From Epiperipatus broadwayi (taxonomy: Eukaryota; Onychophora; Udeonychophora; Euonychophora; Peripatidae): DNA of 64,000 nucleotides. The number at the start of each line of letters is the position of its first letter. Position 1 is the stretch's first letter. Positions 41,450-52,700 of this stretch are shown piece after piece. The DNA lies in assembly GCA_028023455.1 (NCBI GenBank), contig JAQFVV010000253.1, positions 1,428,045 through 1,492,044 on the forward strand. Direction: 5' to 3'. The translations under genes were made by a program, and so were the position numbers. The notes under the pieces are model-generated. The model did no database searches and was not told the DNA's origin. It was given only the letters and a program-made list of their open reading frames with translations.

Positions 41450-43470
41450 CCTAAAATTTTGCCATCCAATATATTTTGTAAAAAATCTTGTCACATCTTA
41501 AAATATGACCTAAAAACTCAATCTTTCTCATTTTTATCTTGTTCAGTAGTTCTTTCTATTGCAAGTTGTATTAGTATTTAATCATTATTATTCTTTTCCA
41601 TCCAACTCGTTCTAGTTAATCTTCTCTAAAGGTACATTTCCATTCCTTCCAATCTTTTTTATTTTTGTTTTCCCAAGGACCGTGTCTCACAACCATAAGT
41701 CAAATACTCCAAATGAAAATTAAAAATTTTATTCTATTTTTTGTATTGATATTTTAATTTAGTAACAAAGTTTTTTTATTTTGAAAAGCATGTTTTTGCT
41801 AAGGTTCTTTTAATCTCAACAAGACAACCAAAATGTAAAATTGTGCAAAAAAGTAAAATTGTAAACTGCACTACTATCATATGACCTAGTCTTTTTAACA
41901 TCTTTAATTTAAAACACCATATATATAAGCATAATCAATATCTTACGTATTTTATTCGTTTCTTTTTCCAATTCTGCAAATTATATCTGGAATGAATATG
42001 CCTATCATTGTAATTACTTTTTTTTATGTATGTGTTCTTGATAAATATATGGAATAAATAGGTAGTAATGCACAACTTTGCCTCACACCTCTTCATATAT
42101 TAGCATAGTTTTGCAATTTTCTGTGTTCTGACATTTATAAAAATTTTAAATTAAGCTTTAAATATAGAGTAATAATGGACAGCTTCCCATATCTAAAACC
42201 ATGTTAATCTTCAAATTCTCCTCTATTTTTTGTATTTTAATTATTACGAGTAAAATCTTCAAAATATGAGATAATAGAATTATTCTACAGTATTTGCAAT
42301 CCTTTGCATTACCAAAAGCAATAGTTTTTGTAGTCATAAAATCAAATGGCATTATATCTTTCATAACAGCCTATTGCATCAAATAATTGATTTTTAATAT
42401 TACTACAATGTTTTAAAAGTTCAATTGGAATACCATCATCATCAGATGCCTTATTACTTTTTGTCTTAATAATTGCATAATCAAATTCTCATTATGTCTG
42501 GTCCATCCTCTATATAATCTCATTTATTATTTCTTCTTTGTAAAATCTTTAATATACTCTTTTCAATAGTCACATACTTTATTTTCAAAAAGTATTTTTC
42601 ATTATTCTTAACAACATTATTAAATGTTCTTCATTTTATAATAAAGCATTTTGATTTTTTCATAAACTTATTTAAACTTTCCAACATTCATGTTGCTTTA
42701 CTTTTTTCACTTATATTTATTTTGCTTTCTCAATTTTGCAATTTGTTATTAAATTTTTAATATAATGGTCATAGTCTTAATATCTAACTTCATTTTTTTT
42801 AAATTAAATCCAATATTTCTTGAATTCATCTGTGGTTTTTTAAATATTAATGTCATTTTCCCCCAATATTTTAATTGTAGCTGTCTTTATACGTGCTTTA
42901 ATATTCTTCCATCATACATCAATATAGTATTGGTTTCATCATTAAATTTCTAAGCTATGCCATGATTTTGTAATTTATTTCAACATTTATTTTAAGCAGA
43001 TATAATTTCTTCCTTAAATTTAATATTACATTTTGACAAAATAAGCACATGATCACTATCCACATCAGAACGATGATTAGACTATACCTGATTCCTATAT
43101 CTTTGTTTGATTATAATATAATCAAATATCTTTTAAGGTCTTCAAAAGTTTTCCATGAATAACCTTTTTTTTTTTGGCTTTTATCATAAATGTATTGGTA
43201 TTACCTTCTCATGTCAAAATTCAATCATTCTTTCATCTCATGAATTCGTTATCATCAAACCAAATCTGTATACATCTTGAATAACTTATGTACATTCCCA
43301 TATGCATTAAAGTCATCTATCATATCATTAATAATTTAGCCTTTCAACTTCATCTCTATTAGTAATAAAATACTTCTATTAATGTCATCCACTAGGTTTG
43401 TTTTCATTTTAATAATTAAAATGTTTTCATTCACATATAATACTATTCTCCCATTACAAAAAAATCAAGT
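41450..43470 (-). mobile_element. Decayed non-LTR retrotransposon (endonuclease, RT, C-terminal part)
   Basis: On the minus strand, from high to low coordinates, pieces of one LINE can be read in the expected order. RSDVDSDHVLI near 43070 resembles the SDH motif of an APE-type endonuclease. DDDGIPIELLKH near 42440 is the RT start (usually GPDGIPxELLK). CRIILLSHILKIL near 42290 is the next RT block. YGCETRSLGK near 41690 and RKIEFLGHILRC near 41500 are the post-RT region. Stops and shifts are frequent and the catalytic RT box is not seen. Clade not assigned. The 41490-41710 part matches 8930-9160. Confidence 0.6.
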
Positions 43471-43504
43471 CAGATGTTACAACCTAATAAGTTTGTATTT
43501 ACAA

Positions 43505-43595
43505 ATGTTACATATAGAGCTCGCCAGTAGCAGAAACTGGTCTGAGGTTGGGGATATTCTACAAAGCTTGTTTTGCAAGCTCTATATATAATATT
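43505..43595 (+). repeat. Family B-like fragment in a small palindrome
   Basis: AGCAGAAACTGGTCTGAGG followed by TTGGGGATATTC resembles the GAAAC-to-GATATT part of family B. It lies between ATATAGAGCT (about 43511) and AGCTCTATAT (about 43580), an inverted pair. No CTGATGA block is present. Confidence 0.35.
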
Positions 43596-43847
43596 CACCC
43601 ATTTACGTCTTAATATAAGAGCAAAGACCCCATCTCTATGAAAAATTATTCTGATATAAAGTCATCCATCTATCTAGTCTCACACTTGCTATAGACTTCT
43701 AATCTACTAGGTCTCTATATTGTACTCGCATTCCAACAACATAAATATAGTTTCTTGAGAAACATGAGTGATCTCACTTTTTCACTTTGCTGGATCTTGA
43801 TAAACAAATCCCATAATCAGCAAAATAACCTAAATATAGTTATACTC

Positions 43848-44259
43848 TTATTGATATGTATCCAAAGATCTTTAATGTAGTTTCCTGTGCCTTTATTTCC
43901 TCATATTGTTGAATATCCTAAAGCTCATCCACCTTTAGGGAAGATCTCTCTCCCCAAGGACAAATGGGTGCCTAATCCTATTAGCTCATCTGCCCTCCTA
44001 AAAGAGGGACTCCTTATATTGAGAGTCATCAGTCTGTCCTTTTATTGATGTGTATCCAAAGATTTTTAGTGTAGTCATTTCCTGTTGCCTTCTATATCCT
44101 CATGGTTGACTATCCTAAAGCGCATCCACCTTTAGGGAAGATGTCTCTCCCCAAAGACAAATGGGTGCCTAATCCTAATAATTCATCTGCCCTCTTAAAA
44201 GATCATTGGCATGATAGAGGGGGACTTCTTATACTGGGAGTCATCAGTCTGTCTTGCAG
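43848..44259. repeat. Tandem duplication, about 196-bp unit
   Basis: Two adjacent units begin TATTGAT.TGTATCCAAAGAT (43848 and 44044). They share CACCTTTAGGGAAGAT, TCTCTCCCCAA, GACAAATGGGTGCCTAATCC, GGGACT.CTTATA and GAGTCATCAGTCTGTC. The second unit has about 20 extra bases (ATCATTGGCATGATAG) after AAAAG. Confidence 0.75.
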
Positions 44260-44699
44260 GTGAGGAGGGTTTTTGATTAGAAAGGTTATAAATGTTATTT
44301 CACTCTTTACACCCTCATTTTTATATAGCCATTGTTTATTCATAAAAGATGCACTAAAACTAGTGGTGGGAAAAATATAAGCAAAATAGTCACAAATAGG
44401 AATTAGGATGAGATATAAGACAGTACTAGATAATGTATTACACATTACTATCACACATTTTCTCATATTTGTGCTATTCAATTATCTGACTTACTTAGCC
44501 TTCCGTAGATTTTTTTTTGAAAAACGTATTCACTATACAAGTAGAAGTTTATGTATATTGATGATATTATGTAAAGTGTATACTACGTATAAACAAAAAT
44601 TGCATTTTGTCTAAAAAAATTAGATAAAATCTGTACATTTGAAAATAGTTTAAAAGGCTTTACCAGTTCTGACTTAAGGATCAGAGGTTTTGACACTTA

Positions 44700-44945
44700 A
44701 CAGAAAAGCAATACAAAGAATTCACTCAAAGATGCTACCAATGACTAACATGAAAGGAACAAAAATGAAATACATGGACGAGCAAACAAACATGTATTAC
44801 TGATATCATTAAATGGACATATTGTTAAACAAGATAGTTGAAATTTGAAGCTAGATTCTAAGAGATTGTAAAAGACCCTAGAAAGTGATTCATGTGAAAT
44901 GGCTAGATGAAATAAAGTTTATTGGTGTGATGTGGAAATACAAGG
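44700..44945 (+). mobile_element. LINE C-terminal remnant
   Basis: Plus strand frames show RMLPMTNMKGTKMKYMDEQT, then later HVKWLDEI, resembling the post-RT region of LINEs (xMLGITLxDRxRNEWIREQT .. RWxDEI). Stops are frequent. This is a short, dead piece. Confidence 0.4.
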
Positions 44946-44949
44946 CTAA

Positions 44950-47900
44950 AGAACAAATTTTATTATCTTGCATATACAGCATTTTTTTAAAAACGTTAAT
45001 TTACTTAACAGTTCTAGATTTTATACTGCAATAATTTAAAACAATAAATTTTAACATTAAATCAGCCAATTTTATAAAAAGTATTCTCTTTCAATTGCAA
45101 TATTGCTTACATAACTTAGGGTTCTTTATTCTCATTCTTAACTGTTTATTTACTTCCCTTTTTTGAGAATCCTAATAACAGTGTATTTAATAATAAAACT
45201 TATACATAATGGGGAAAAAAATTAGGCATTATTTTTCAACAAATTATTATTCCTACCTTTAATCTATTTAAATACCAAGAAGATAAAGAGTTGGAAAAGT
45301 TTTGTTTAATTAGTACCTCTTACAATAGTAAAATAATAATATACACGGGTCTTAGGAACTAGGATTCAAATGAGGATGAAGCTTAATTTTTTTTTTTTTA
45401 AAAAAAAAAAGGAATCACAAATATTATCTATGGTAATTGTCAAAGAATTTTTAATATCTGAAAATGTTTTTTCACAAAATACTTAAAATTAAGAATATTT
45501 TATGCATTATTTCTATCGGTGGTATTGAGGAAAAAGATCTTTCATAAAGCATGTCAGAATTAACAAGTAGATCATTCTTGTTCTAAATTATTCTGGATAA
45601 CTTCATTCTATGCAAATCCCACATTGCCTAATATTAATTATACTAACTAGCATTTCATTATCAAGTTAGTGATTTTTTTTTTTTTCAGGCAAATTCTATA
45701 TGTTTTAACATTGACAAATTTCATATTGTTCACATTGTTTTATTCAGTGAAATATCTCGTTCACAGAAAAAAAAAAATTGTTCTGGCTCAATGTAAAATC
45801 TACATTAAAAACTAACAGCACCGATTAATCTTAATGTAAGACACAATTTTATGTCATGCAGTCAATATTTCTTACTGGTTATAAGAAACCTGCTTTCCAC
45901 TATAAATCTGATTATACATTTCAAGTATGCATGACTTTTTCAAAAAACCTACATACATCTCATCAGTTAACATTTTCAAACCAAGTTACAAATCTTGTAA
46001 TCGGTCCAAATCATTTTTAATTAGCCCAAATGTAAAGCAATAAAGAGAACAGCTCACCATAGGAAGAAATTGTAACAGACATTACTTGGTAATGAGAATT
46101 TAAATGTTTTACTAGTTTATCAATAAAATATTGGTTGACTAATTGGGTTGCCTACTTGAAAAAATCCAAAACTCAAATGGCATGGCCATATCGTGGGACA
46201 TAACATTTCATTTTGAGATGCTAATTAGGATTATATTATACACAGTAATAAATATGATTATTTACATTTAGACAGTATATATATATGAGCACAATCTAAT
46301 GTCCATTGATCACTTAACTCTACAAGGCAGTTATATGTATGACTATTTACATTTAGACAGTATATATATATACACATGAGCATAATCTAATGTCCATCAA
46401 TCACTTAACTCTACAAGGCAGTTTGAAATTGTTTAATTATATAATTTTTCACAAGTTTTTTTTTTTTTTTTGCTTCATTCCCAAAATCCATCTATAACTA
46501 CCATTTCACAAACAATATCGTTTAATATATTTACAATATCCAGTTGATTATATTTTTCTTTTAAAAATTCAAAAAGATTTATAGATAGTAATTGGTTTTA
46601 GTTCTATATAGCCACCAAGAAGTGAAAGCCCATGTAAACACCACTGTATCGTTTGCTACTGCTATTGACAGCCCATGTCATATGAAATGGTAATCATGTT
46701 GTCTTTGCTTTGTACACTAAAATTAAATGAAAACGCTTTAGTATAATTAATATTTATTCCACTGTGACGTACTTAATAGGGAAAATGTTCATTAACTTTG
46801 ACATTCTATAGGATTTTTGGATGGACATTCTAGAATAGTCCAAATTGCAGAGTGCTATTAAGTTTTCTAATGAATGATTCCAGACAACCAAATGTGTGCA
46901 AATTGTAAAAAGTAATTTTGCATAAACACTTTTTTTTTTTTTTTTACAATATTTTAAAGAATGGGAGATTCAGTGGCATATTATATTGCCTACTTCATTA
47001 GTTGTTTTTTTTATTAAAAAGAACTTTTATTCAAGAAAACAGTTAGTTTGTACAGAGTAGTAAACATGGAAAAAATTCATTTATAAACTTCAACTTCCAT
47101 TTGCATAGATAAATTTTTTGAAAATTTATAGTTACAAGGTTATTCCTGTCATCTTTAGGTTTATACTAGTCAGTTGCACTAGTGTAGGCACTCCTAGAGC
47201 GAACTGCATTCCCTTCCTATCTGATTCATACTAATAGAGCAATTATAAATTTACAGAAATTAGATCATTGATTGGTGTCGGTTATCAGCAATTATAGGAC
47301 AGCATTAAATTTTTCCCATTATCCAGGGTTGTTCTCCTTAGTCAGATAGTGCTCACCATGATCAGTCAGCGTTCTACTTCTTTTTACTAACTAGAACTAT
47401 TCAGAGTTTTAGCCCTAGTGATTAATTTATGAATGGCAATTATCAGCTCAATAGCGTGTAAGATTAAAATTGAAACTACAGTAATCCCTCGTTGTTGAGA
47501 AAGTTACAGATGGTATTGTTTGAATGCATACGACTAAACTTAAGTTATTCATTTATGAAGGTCTTCCATTATTTACAATGGAAGGTAGATTAGTTTAAAA
47601 TCATTTCATGGAACACTTTGCGTGGAAAAATATGATCATAATACATTTTCCTAACACAAAAACACTGCAACTTACTACCAATATTTGTCAATTCCCATTT
47701 TATTGAGATGATTGCTTATATTATTCTTTGTAATATTTTAGTGCATCAATATATACTAAGCTAATCTATTCACTCATTTAACACTTTAAAATGAGATAAA
47801 AACTGAACTCGCACTGAAAATATGTAAAGAGAAGTTAACAGCTTGTCTTTTATGGTGGACCTTTGGCTACTCTCAAAAGAATCAAAGCCTTAAATCTTGA

Positions 47901-48690
47901 ACAGATGAAGATATAAAAATCCCTCTTTATATTTCTCCACAAAATGTTTTGATTTTCAATACCCAAGAGGTGAAGCAGTTACTTTTTGAGGTAGAGATCA
48001 AATTTCTCAACCTTTCACTACGTTAATGGCTGGTCTTCCTAGTTTCCAATGCATATAATTTACATTTTTCTACCTTTTTGTGCAACAGCCAAATTTTATG
48101 GATGTTACCTTAAAAGAAATACTTTATATATTATGTAAGTTTCATTTTCGCTTGGACACCATTATGGCATAATCTCCTTCAAGGATTTAAAACTATCGAT
48201 AAAATTTCACTTAAAATGATTTGTTAACGTTGGAGCAGGTAAATACGAGCAAAGGCATTTACATGTAGATTACATCTAAGTTATTTTATTGAAGACCTCA
48301 ATAGAATTTTAAAAATATCTTTAAAATGAAATTTCATTGAAGCGCTTTTTCGCGCACAAAAAAAATACTACTTTAGATTCCCGCCCCTTTATGACACTAG
48401 AGAATTGTTTGGAATTACTGCAAATGTTTTTATAAGTTTTTATACATGTATGTAATACCAATAAAATGACCCAATAATGCATTTGTAACTGTTGCTACAA
48501 TTAAAGACATTTTAAAGCTTACTGCTAAAATGACCTAATTAATGTAAAGTAGATTAAGGAAGATTTGTCTGCTAAAAACTACATGCGTATGTTATTTTCG
48601 CGCAAAAAACTAATTTGCCTCACACAAATTAAACGTTTAGTTATTTATTTTTTTTACTTTAATTTTACAAATATTGATTTAAAACAGGAA
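44950..48690. other. Intergenic, mostly unassigned
   Basis: AT-rich. A tandem duplication lies at 46256-46427. A sequence near 47480 (TACAGTAATCCCTCGTT) looks like a Tc1/mariner-type transposon end, but I found no partner end. No gene is visible; the 3' end of H2A.X lies at the right border. Confidence 0.35.
46256..46427. repeat. Tandem duplication, about 85-bp unit
   Basis: Two units share ATTTACATTTAGACAGTATA, CACTTAACTCTACAAGGCAG and AATCTAATGTCCAT. The second has ACACATGAG where the first has ATGAG, a change in the TA/CA run. Confidence 0.75.
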
Positions 48691-48694
48691 TAAA

Positions 48695-48700
48695 GATTTA
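48695..48700 (-). promoter_or_regulatory. Possible H2A.X poly(A) signal
   Basis: TTTATT on the plus strand is AATAAA on the minus strand, about 105 bases after the H2A.X stop and beyond the stem-loop. H2AX genes elsewhere make both stem-loop-ended and polyadenylated mRNA, and both options seem available here. Confidence 0.4.
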
Positions 48701-48742
48701 TTTAAAAACTTGTCTACATAAAAAAAAAACTCTCAATTGAGA

Positions 48743-48755
48743 TACTCTTTTTGAA
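48743..48755 (-). promoter_or_regulatory. Histone downstream element (U7 site)
   Basis: On the minus strand, about 12 bases after the stem-loop, comes CAAAAAGAGTATC. It is the purine-rich AAAGAG-type element that pairs with U7 snRNA during histone mRNA 3' processing. Confidence 0.6.
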
Positions 48756-48764
48756 ATATTTGGG

Positions 48765-48780
48765 GGTCCTGAAAAGGACC
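48765..48780 (-). terminator. Histone mRNA 3' stem-loop
   Basis: The minus strand reads GGTCCTTTTCAGGACC: a perfect 6-base-pair stem with a TTTC loop, fitting the consensus GGYYCTTYTNAGRRCC of replication-dependent histone mRNAs. It lies 24 bases after the H2A.X stop codon. Confidence 0.9.
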
Positions 48781-48804
48781 TTTTTGGTATAGTTCAGAAT
48801 TTTT

Positions 48805-49224
48805 TTAATATTCTTGACTTTGGCTCGACTTCTTGCTGCCACCAGTTTTCGCAGCTGCTTGACCGGCCTTTTTCGGTAACAAGACAGCCTGAATGTTGGG
48901 TAAAACACCACCTTGAGCAATGGTAACTCCTTGTAGAAGTTTATTTAATTCTTCATCGTTACGAATGGCCAGCTGTAAGTGCCGGGGAATAATCCTAGTT
49001 TTCTTATTGTCACGGGCTGCATTTCCTGCTAACTCCAATACTTCAGCTGCTAAATATTCCATAACCGCCGCCAAATAAACAGGGGCTCCTGCACCTACAC
49101 GTTCAGCATAATTTCCTTTACGTAGAAGACGATGAATACGTCCAACGGGAAACTGCAAACCAGCCCTACTAGAACGACTCTTACTTTTTCCCTTAGCTTT
49201 ACCACCTTTACCACGACCAGACAT
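48805..49224 (-). CDS. H2AX: Histone H2A.X
   Basis: This is a complete, intronless H2A of 139 residues. It starts [20 protein letters not shown], has the histone fold ([20 protein letters not shown] and later [20 protein letters not shown]) and the acidic-patch residues of helix alpha-2/3 (NDEELNKLL). The tail ends KKSSQSQEY. The SQE(Y/F) terminus is the mark of H2A.X, whose Ser four residues from the end is phosphorylated by ATM, ATR and DNA-PK at double-strand breaks. A canonical arthropod H2A instead ends in a lysine-rich KTEKK-like tail. A histone stem-loop follows 24 bases after the stop. Upstream are a TATAAAT (49286-49292) and CCAAT boxes. No other histone gene is nearby, so this is not part of the core histone cluster. 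DPAGT1 starts 338 bases away on the other strand. Confidence 0.97.
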   Translation of the reverse strand: MSGRGKGGKAKGKSKSRSSRAGLQFPVGRIHRLLRKGNYAERVGAGAPVYLAAVMEYLAAEVLELAGNAARDNKKTRIIPRHLQLAIRNDEELNKLLQGVTIAQGGVLPNIQAVLLPKKAGQAAAKTGGSKKSSQSQEY

Positions 49225-49562
49225 TTTTAGTACTTTCGCTAATAAAATACACTATAGCAATATTGAGAAATCAGCGTAGCTTAGAATTTATAGTTCTTTT
49301 TCTTCACGTGACTGGATTGAAGATACTTTTGTTGCTAGCCAATCAAAAGTGAAAAAAAAAAAAGCTTTAGCCAATAAATTAACCTTTAAATTCCCGCAAA
49401 ATTTTCATTTCTTTGATTTACATGGAGGTCCGAGAACAAATGAAGATTAACGTTTGTTCTCGAGTTCTACGTGAAATAAAATTAAAATGGCCACTTCCTT
49501 TGAGGCTTTTTTACTTTATAGTTAATTCCTTTTTTTTTTACTATAAATTAATTTTATGCGTA
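49225..49562. promoter_or_regulatory. Bidirectional promoter of H2A.X and DPAGT1
   Basis: The two start codons are separated by 338 bases. Visible elements: ATTTATA (49286-49292), a TATA box for H2A.X on the minus strand; TCACGTGAC (49304-49312), an E-box of USF/MITF type; CCAAT at 49339-49343 and 49371-49375, typical of histone and cell-cycle promoters (NF-Y); and TTCCCGCAAA (49391-49400), whose complement TTTGCGGGAA fits E2F sites. This predicts S-phase-linked H2A.X expression. No TATA box is obvious for DPAGT1. In-frame ATGs at 49422 and 49443 precede the chosen DPAGT1 start. Confidence 0.7.
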
Positions 49563-49753
49563 ATGGAAAATATACAATATTATTACGTTCAAACAAAAGA
49601 CAAACATGTAACAGTCTTAGCACTTTTAATCAATCTTTTATTATCTGTAGGTGGATTTATTTTTACTGTAAGAATAATTCCTAAATTTCGGAATGTTTTC
49701 GTTAATGCAAATATGTTTGGAATTGATTTATGTAAAACATCCAAAGAAAAAAT
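49563..49753 (+). CDS. DPAGT1: DPAGT1 exon 1
   Basis: The exon codes 63 residues plus two bases. The donor is AAAAT-GTAAGT at 49754; the split Ile codon (AT|T) is completed at 54234. One membrane span of about 20 hydrophobic residues is visible. Confidence 0.92.
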
Positions 49754-52700
49754 GTAAGTGGGAAGTCTCTGTATATTATCGAAATTCAATAATACTTTTG
49801 TTATTGTTTTAAATGTGTATATATATTTTTTTTTCAATGAACATTTTACTAAAAAATATATAAAATTTAAATACAGAAGAAAATATTCATGTGCATATAT
49901 GAGTTGAATAAAATTTTATTCCAAGTTGACATCAATTTTGACGTTAAATTGTGTTGTGTGCAGTATTTCGAATCGCAGATGATTCTATACGTTTATACTA
50001 TTACTGATTATATATCGTTTAATCATTTAAGTAAAACATAAAAGAGAAATAACTAATGTAAGATTGATTTACACATTTTTTTTCTTTTACATATCAGACA
50101 AGGATATGTCATTGCTAAAATGCTTCTACTCTATTTGCAAAAAAAACCCAATAAAAGCATTTTAAATAGAAGTTAATAAAAGCAATAAACTGGAATACTG
50201 TTTTTTGCTAAAGTCAATTTTTAAGCATTAATTTCACACTGAAACATAGTCCGCTTACACTTTAATCGTTTTATATTTGGTATCACTGCGGTTTTTTTTT
50301 CGTTGAGAATGCATGATTCCATTATATATATGGTTATTGTTATTTTTGATCTGTAATATACAATATTTATCGTCACTGATACCACGGACTTTTTTGCTAG
50401 TGTTTTACTGTCTATCGGGCAAAATACTTTGATATATATAAAATATAATAAAGCTTAGAAGCAATTCACTATATGCACACACCATAAATAATCCGGAAAC
50501 ATGAAAGTTCTATATTAAATAGGGACTAGTTGGCATAATTAAATTTTAATATTTTGTCAATGTTAGTTTGTGTTGCTTGGCATCTCACTTTTAGAGATGG
50601 CAGAGTATTTTTTTACGTACATTGGAAGATAGATCTGGAGTTGATTAAGTAATGGAATAAATTGTGTGATCAAATGCTATTGCTTAGTAATAGTGCCTTA
50701 CTTTTGGTAAATATACATACATCTGTTCATTTAATTGACCAACTTGGATTTTTTTCCCCTACATTTCTTAATTGGAAATTAATCCACCGCTATCCTAAAT
50801 TACACAAGGTGTTAAAATTGCAAATTAGATTTTTTTTTTTTGAGGAAAAAATTAAGTTTTTTACATACTTCTCTGGAAGTTGGTCCCACTTTATAGGAGC
50901 CAAATCTAGTGTTTCAGACATGTTGAATAATTAAAAATACATATGTTGCTTTTTCTACACTACATTTTTTTAGAAAGGGTGGAATTAAAATAAGAAAAGT
51001 GGAAGTCTGTTTCAAATTAGGTGACAATTAATGTCTGCAGATAAAAAAATAAATTACATTGATGGGATTCAAATTTTGTATGAAAATAAATACAAAATTT
51101 AAGCAAGAAAAATAGAGAAGATATTGTATTTACATGCACTTCCATTTTAATATAAATTGTTCTTCAAATAATTAAAATTATTTTGCAAAATGATTGACAA
51201 AATTAAAAAGCAGTATTTTATCAAAATGTGCGTATGTTGGTAAAATTATAAAAAATATTTACTTTCCTTTTATGTTTGACTTCTGGAAATAATTAACAAA
51301 ATTTAAAATTCTAATTTAATATACTTTACAGCAGGGATGAAAAACCTTTGGCCCTCAAAAACTCAATGTGACCCATGAACCTTTTCAAAAACATATATAA
51401 AATGTCCCTACATAAAATTTCTCTTTAAACATATGCAGTGCAAGTTTTGAATTAAGAGTTAAATAAAATAAAATATTTATTCTCTCAACTACATATTTTT
51501 TTTCTCTCCAATCTTTATAATGATTCTAATTTATTCTGTCAGAGGTGCAATTTTCCAACAAATTATATTATGTGGTCTATCTTACTATGGATTTAATTAC
51601 ATTCTGAAAGCATTATATTTATTTTTTATAACGAGTAAGATGAGAAAAATTTATACAGAAAATCGTGCATTTCAAAAGAAATGGACCAACACATTTTTTT
51701 ATATAGAAGGAAATAGTAATTCTGTGTACCTGATATGTCTGCAAAGTGTTTTAATTAATTAAGAAGCATTATTTATCAAAACATTTTGATTACAACAAAA
51801 TATTGGGCAAGAAACAAATCTTAAAATAGATAACTTGAAAAGGAGCTTCAACTAGAGTACAAACAAGTTAGAAAATTCTGTGAAAGCAAGGTTACATTAT
51901 TTCCAAAAAAAAAAGTAAAATATTTTCTGAAGAGGAGTTTTTAAAGATGGCATTCTTGCTGCTATAGAATTAATCTATCCAAGACATAAAAAGAAATATA
52001 TCATGAAAAATAGTTATAAGGCAAATTGGAAAAGTTGTCATTAAATGTGGAACAATCTTGAATAATAATATTTTAATTTATAAAAAAATTGTGACCCTCA
52101 TTTAAAAAGGGAAAGTTGAAATTGGCTTGCAAGTTGAAAAGATTGCATAGCCCCCATGATTAAGGTTAAATTAATTAAATTTTTGATTAAAGGTGGCAAA
52201 CTAATTTTAAATTGATAATTTTATATGGCTCACGAATAATATAAATATCTAAATGGCCTTCGGCAGAAAAAAATTTCTCGCTCCTGCTTTAACAAAATTA
52301 CTTCAAAATAATACTTTTTTTTTTTTAAATTTTAATATCTGACATAATTAAAATTTTAAATGACATTAAGATCATAAAAATATAATTTATGCTCTCGAAC
52401 ACTTATTTTTAACGTGGACTGTTTTTAGATCCTTCACATACAATTATGATAGCAAAATTATACTCAAGTTGGATTTTAAAATGTTCCAATCTGTCATTAG
52501 TAGCTCTATATTTTTTCTTATAAATGTCAAGCTATTAAATCAGTTTTTGAAAGAACATTTTAAGTACATAAAATGACATTCTTGAAGCTTCTAAAATATA
52601 TCAAAATTTAATGGTCATTTCTTAAAAATATTCATTGGTTAATTATCAAGAATTTATAACATTATTGCTATAATTTATTGCATAGTTAAATTTTAAATGT

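Noticed and set aside
47480-47510. Tc1/mariner-like end TACAGTAATCCCTCGTT
   Set aside because: No partner inverted end or target duplication was found within 2 kb, so no element is called.
48714-48920. Open frame of 68 codons overlapping H2A.X
   Set aside because: It is a shadow of the histone frame and its 3' UTR on the same strand in another frame.
49413-49562. Longer DPAGT1 N terminus from an upstream in-frame start
   Set aside because: The extension adds about 50 residues with no match to DPAGT1 and would run through promoter-like and T-rich sequence. It is not excluded, but the start at 49563 fits the family.
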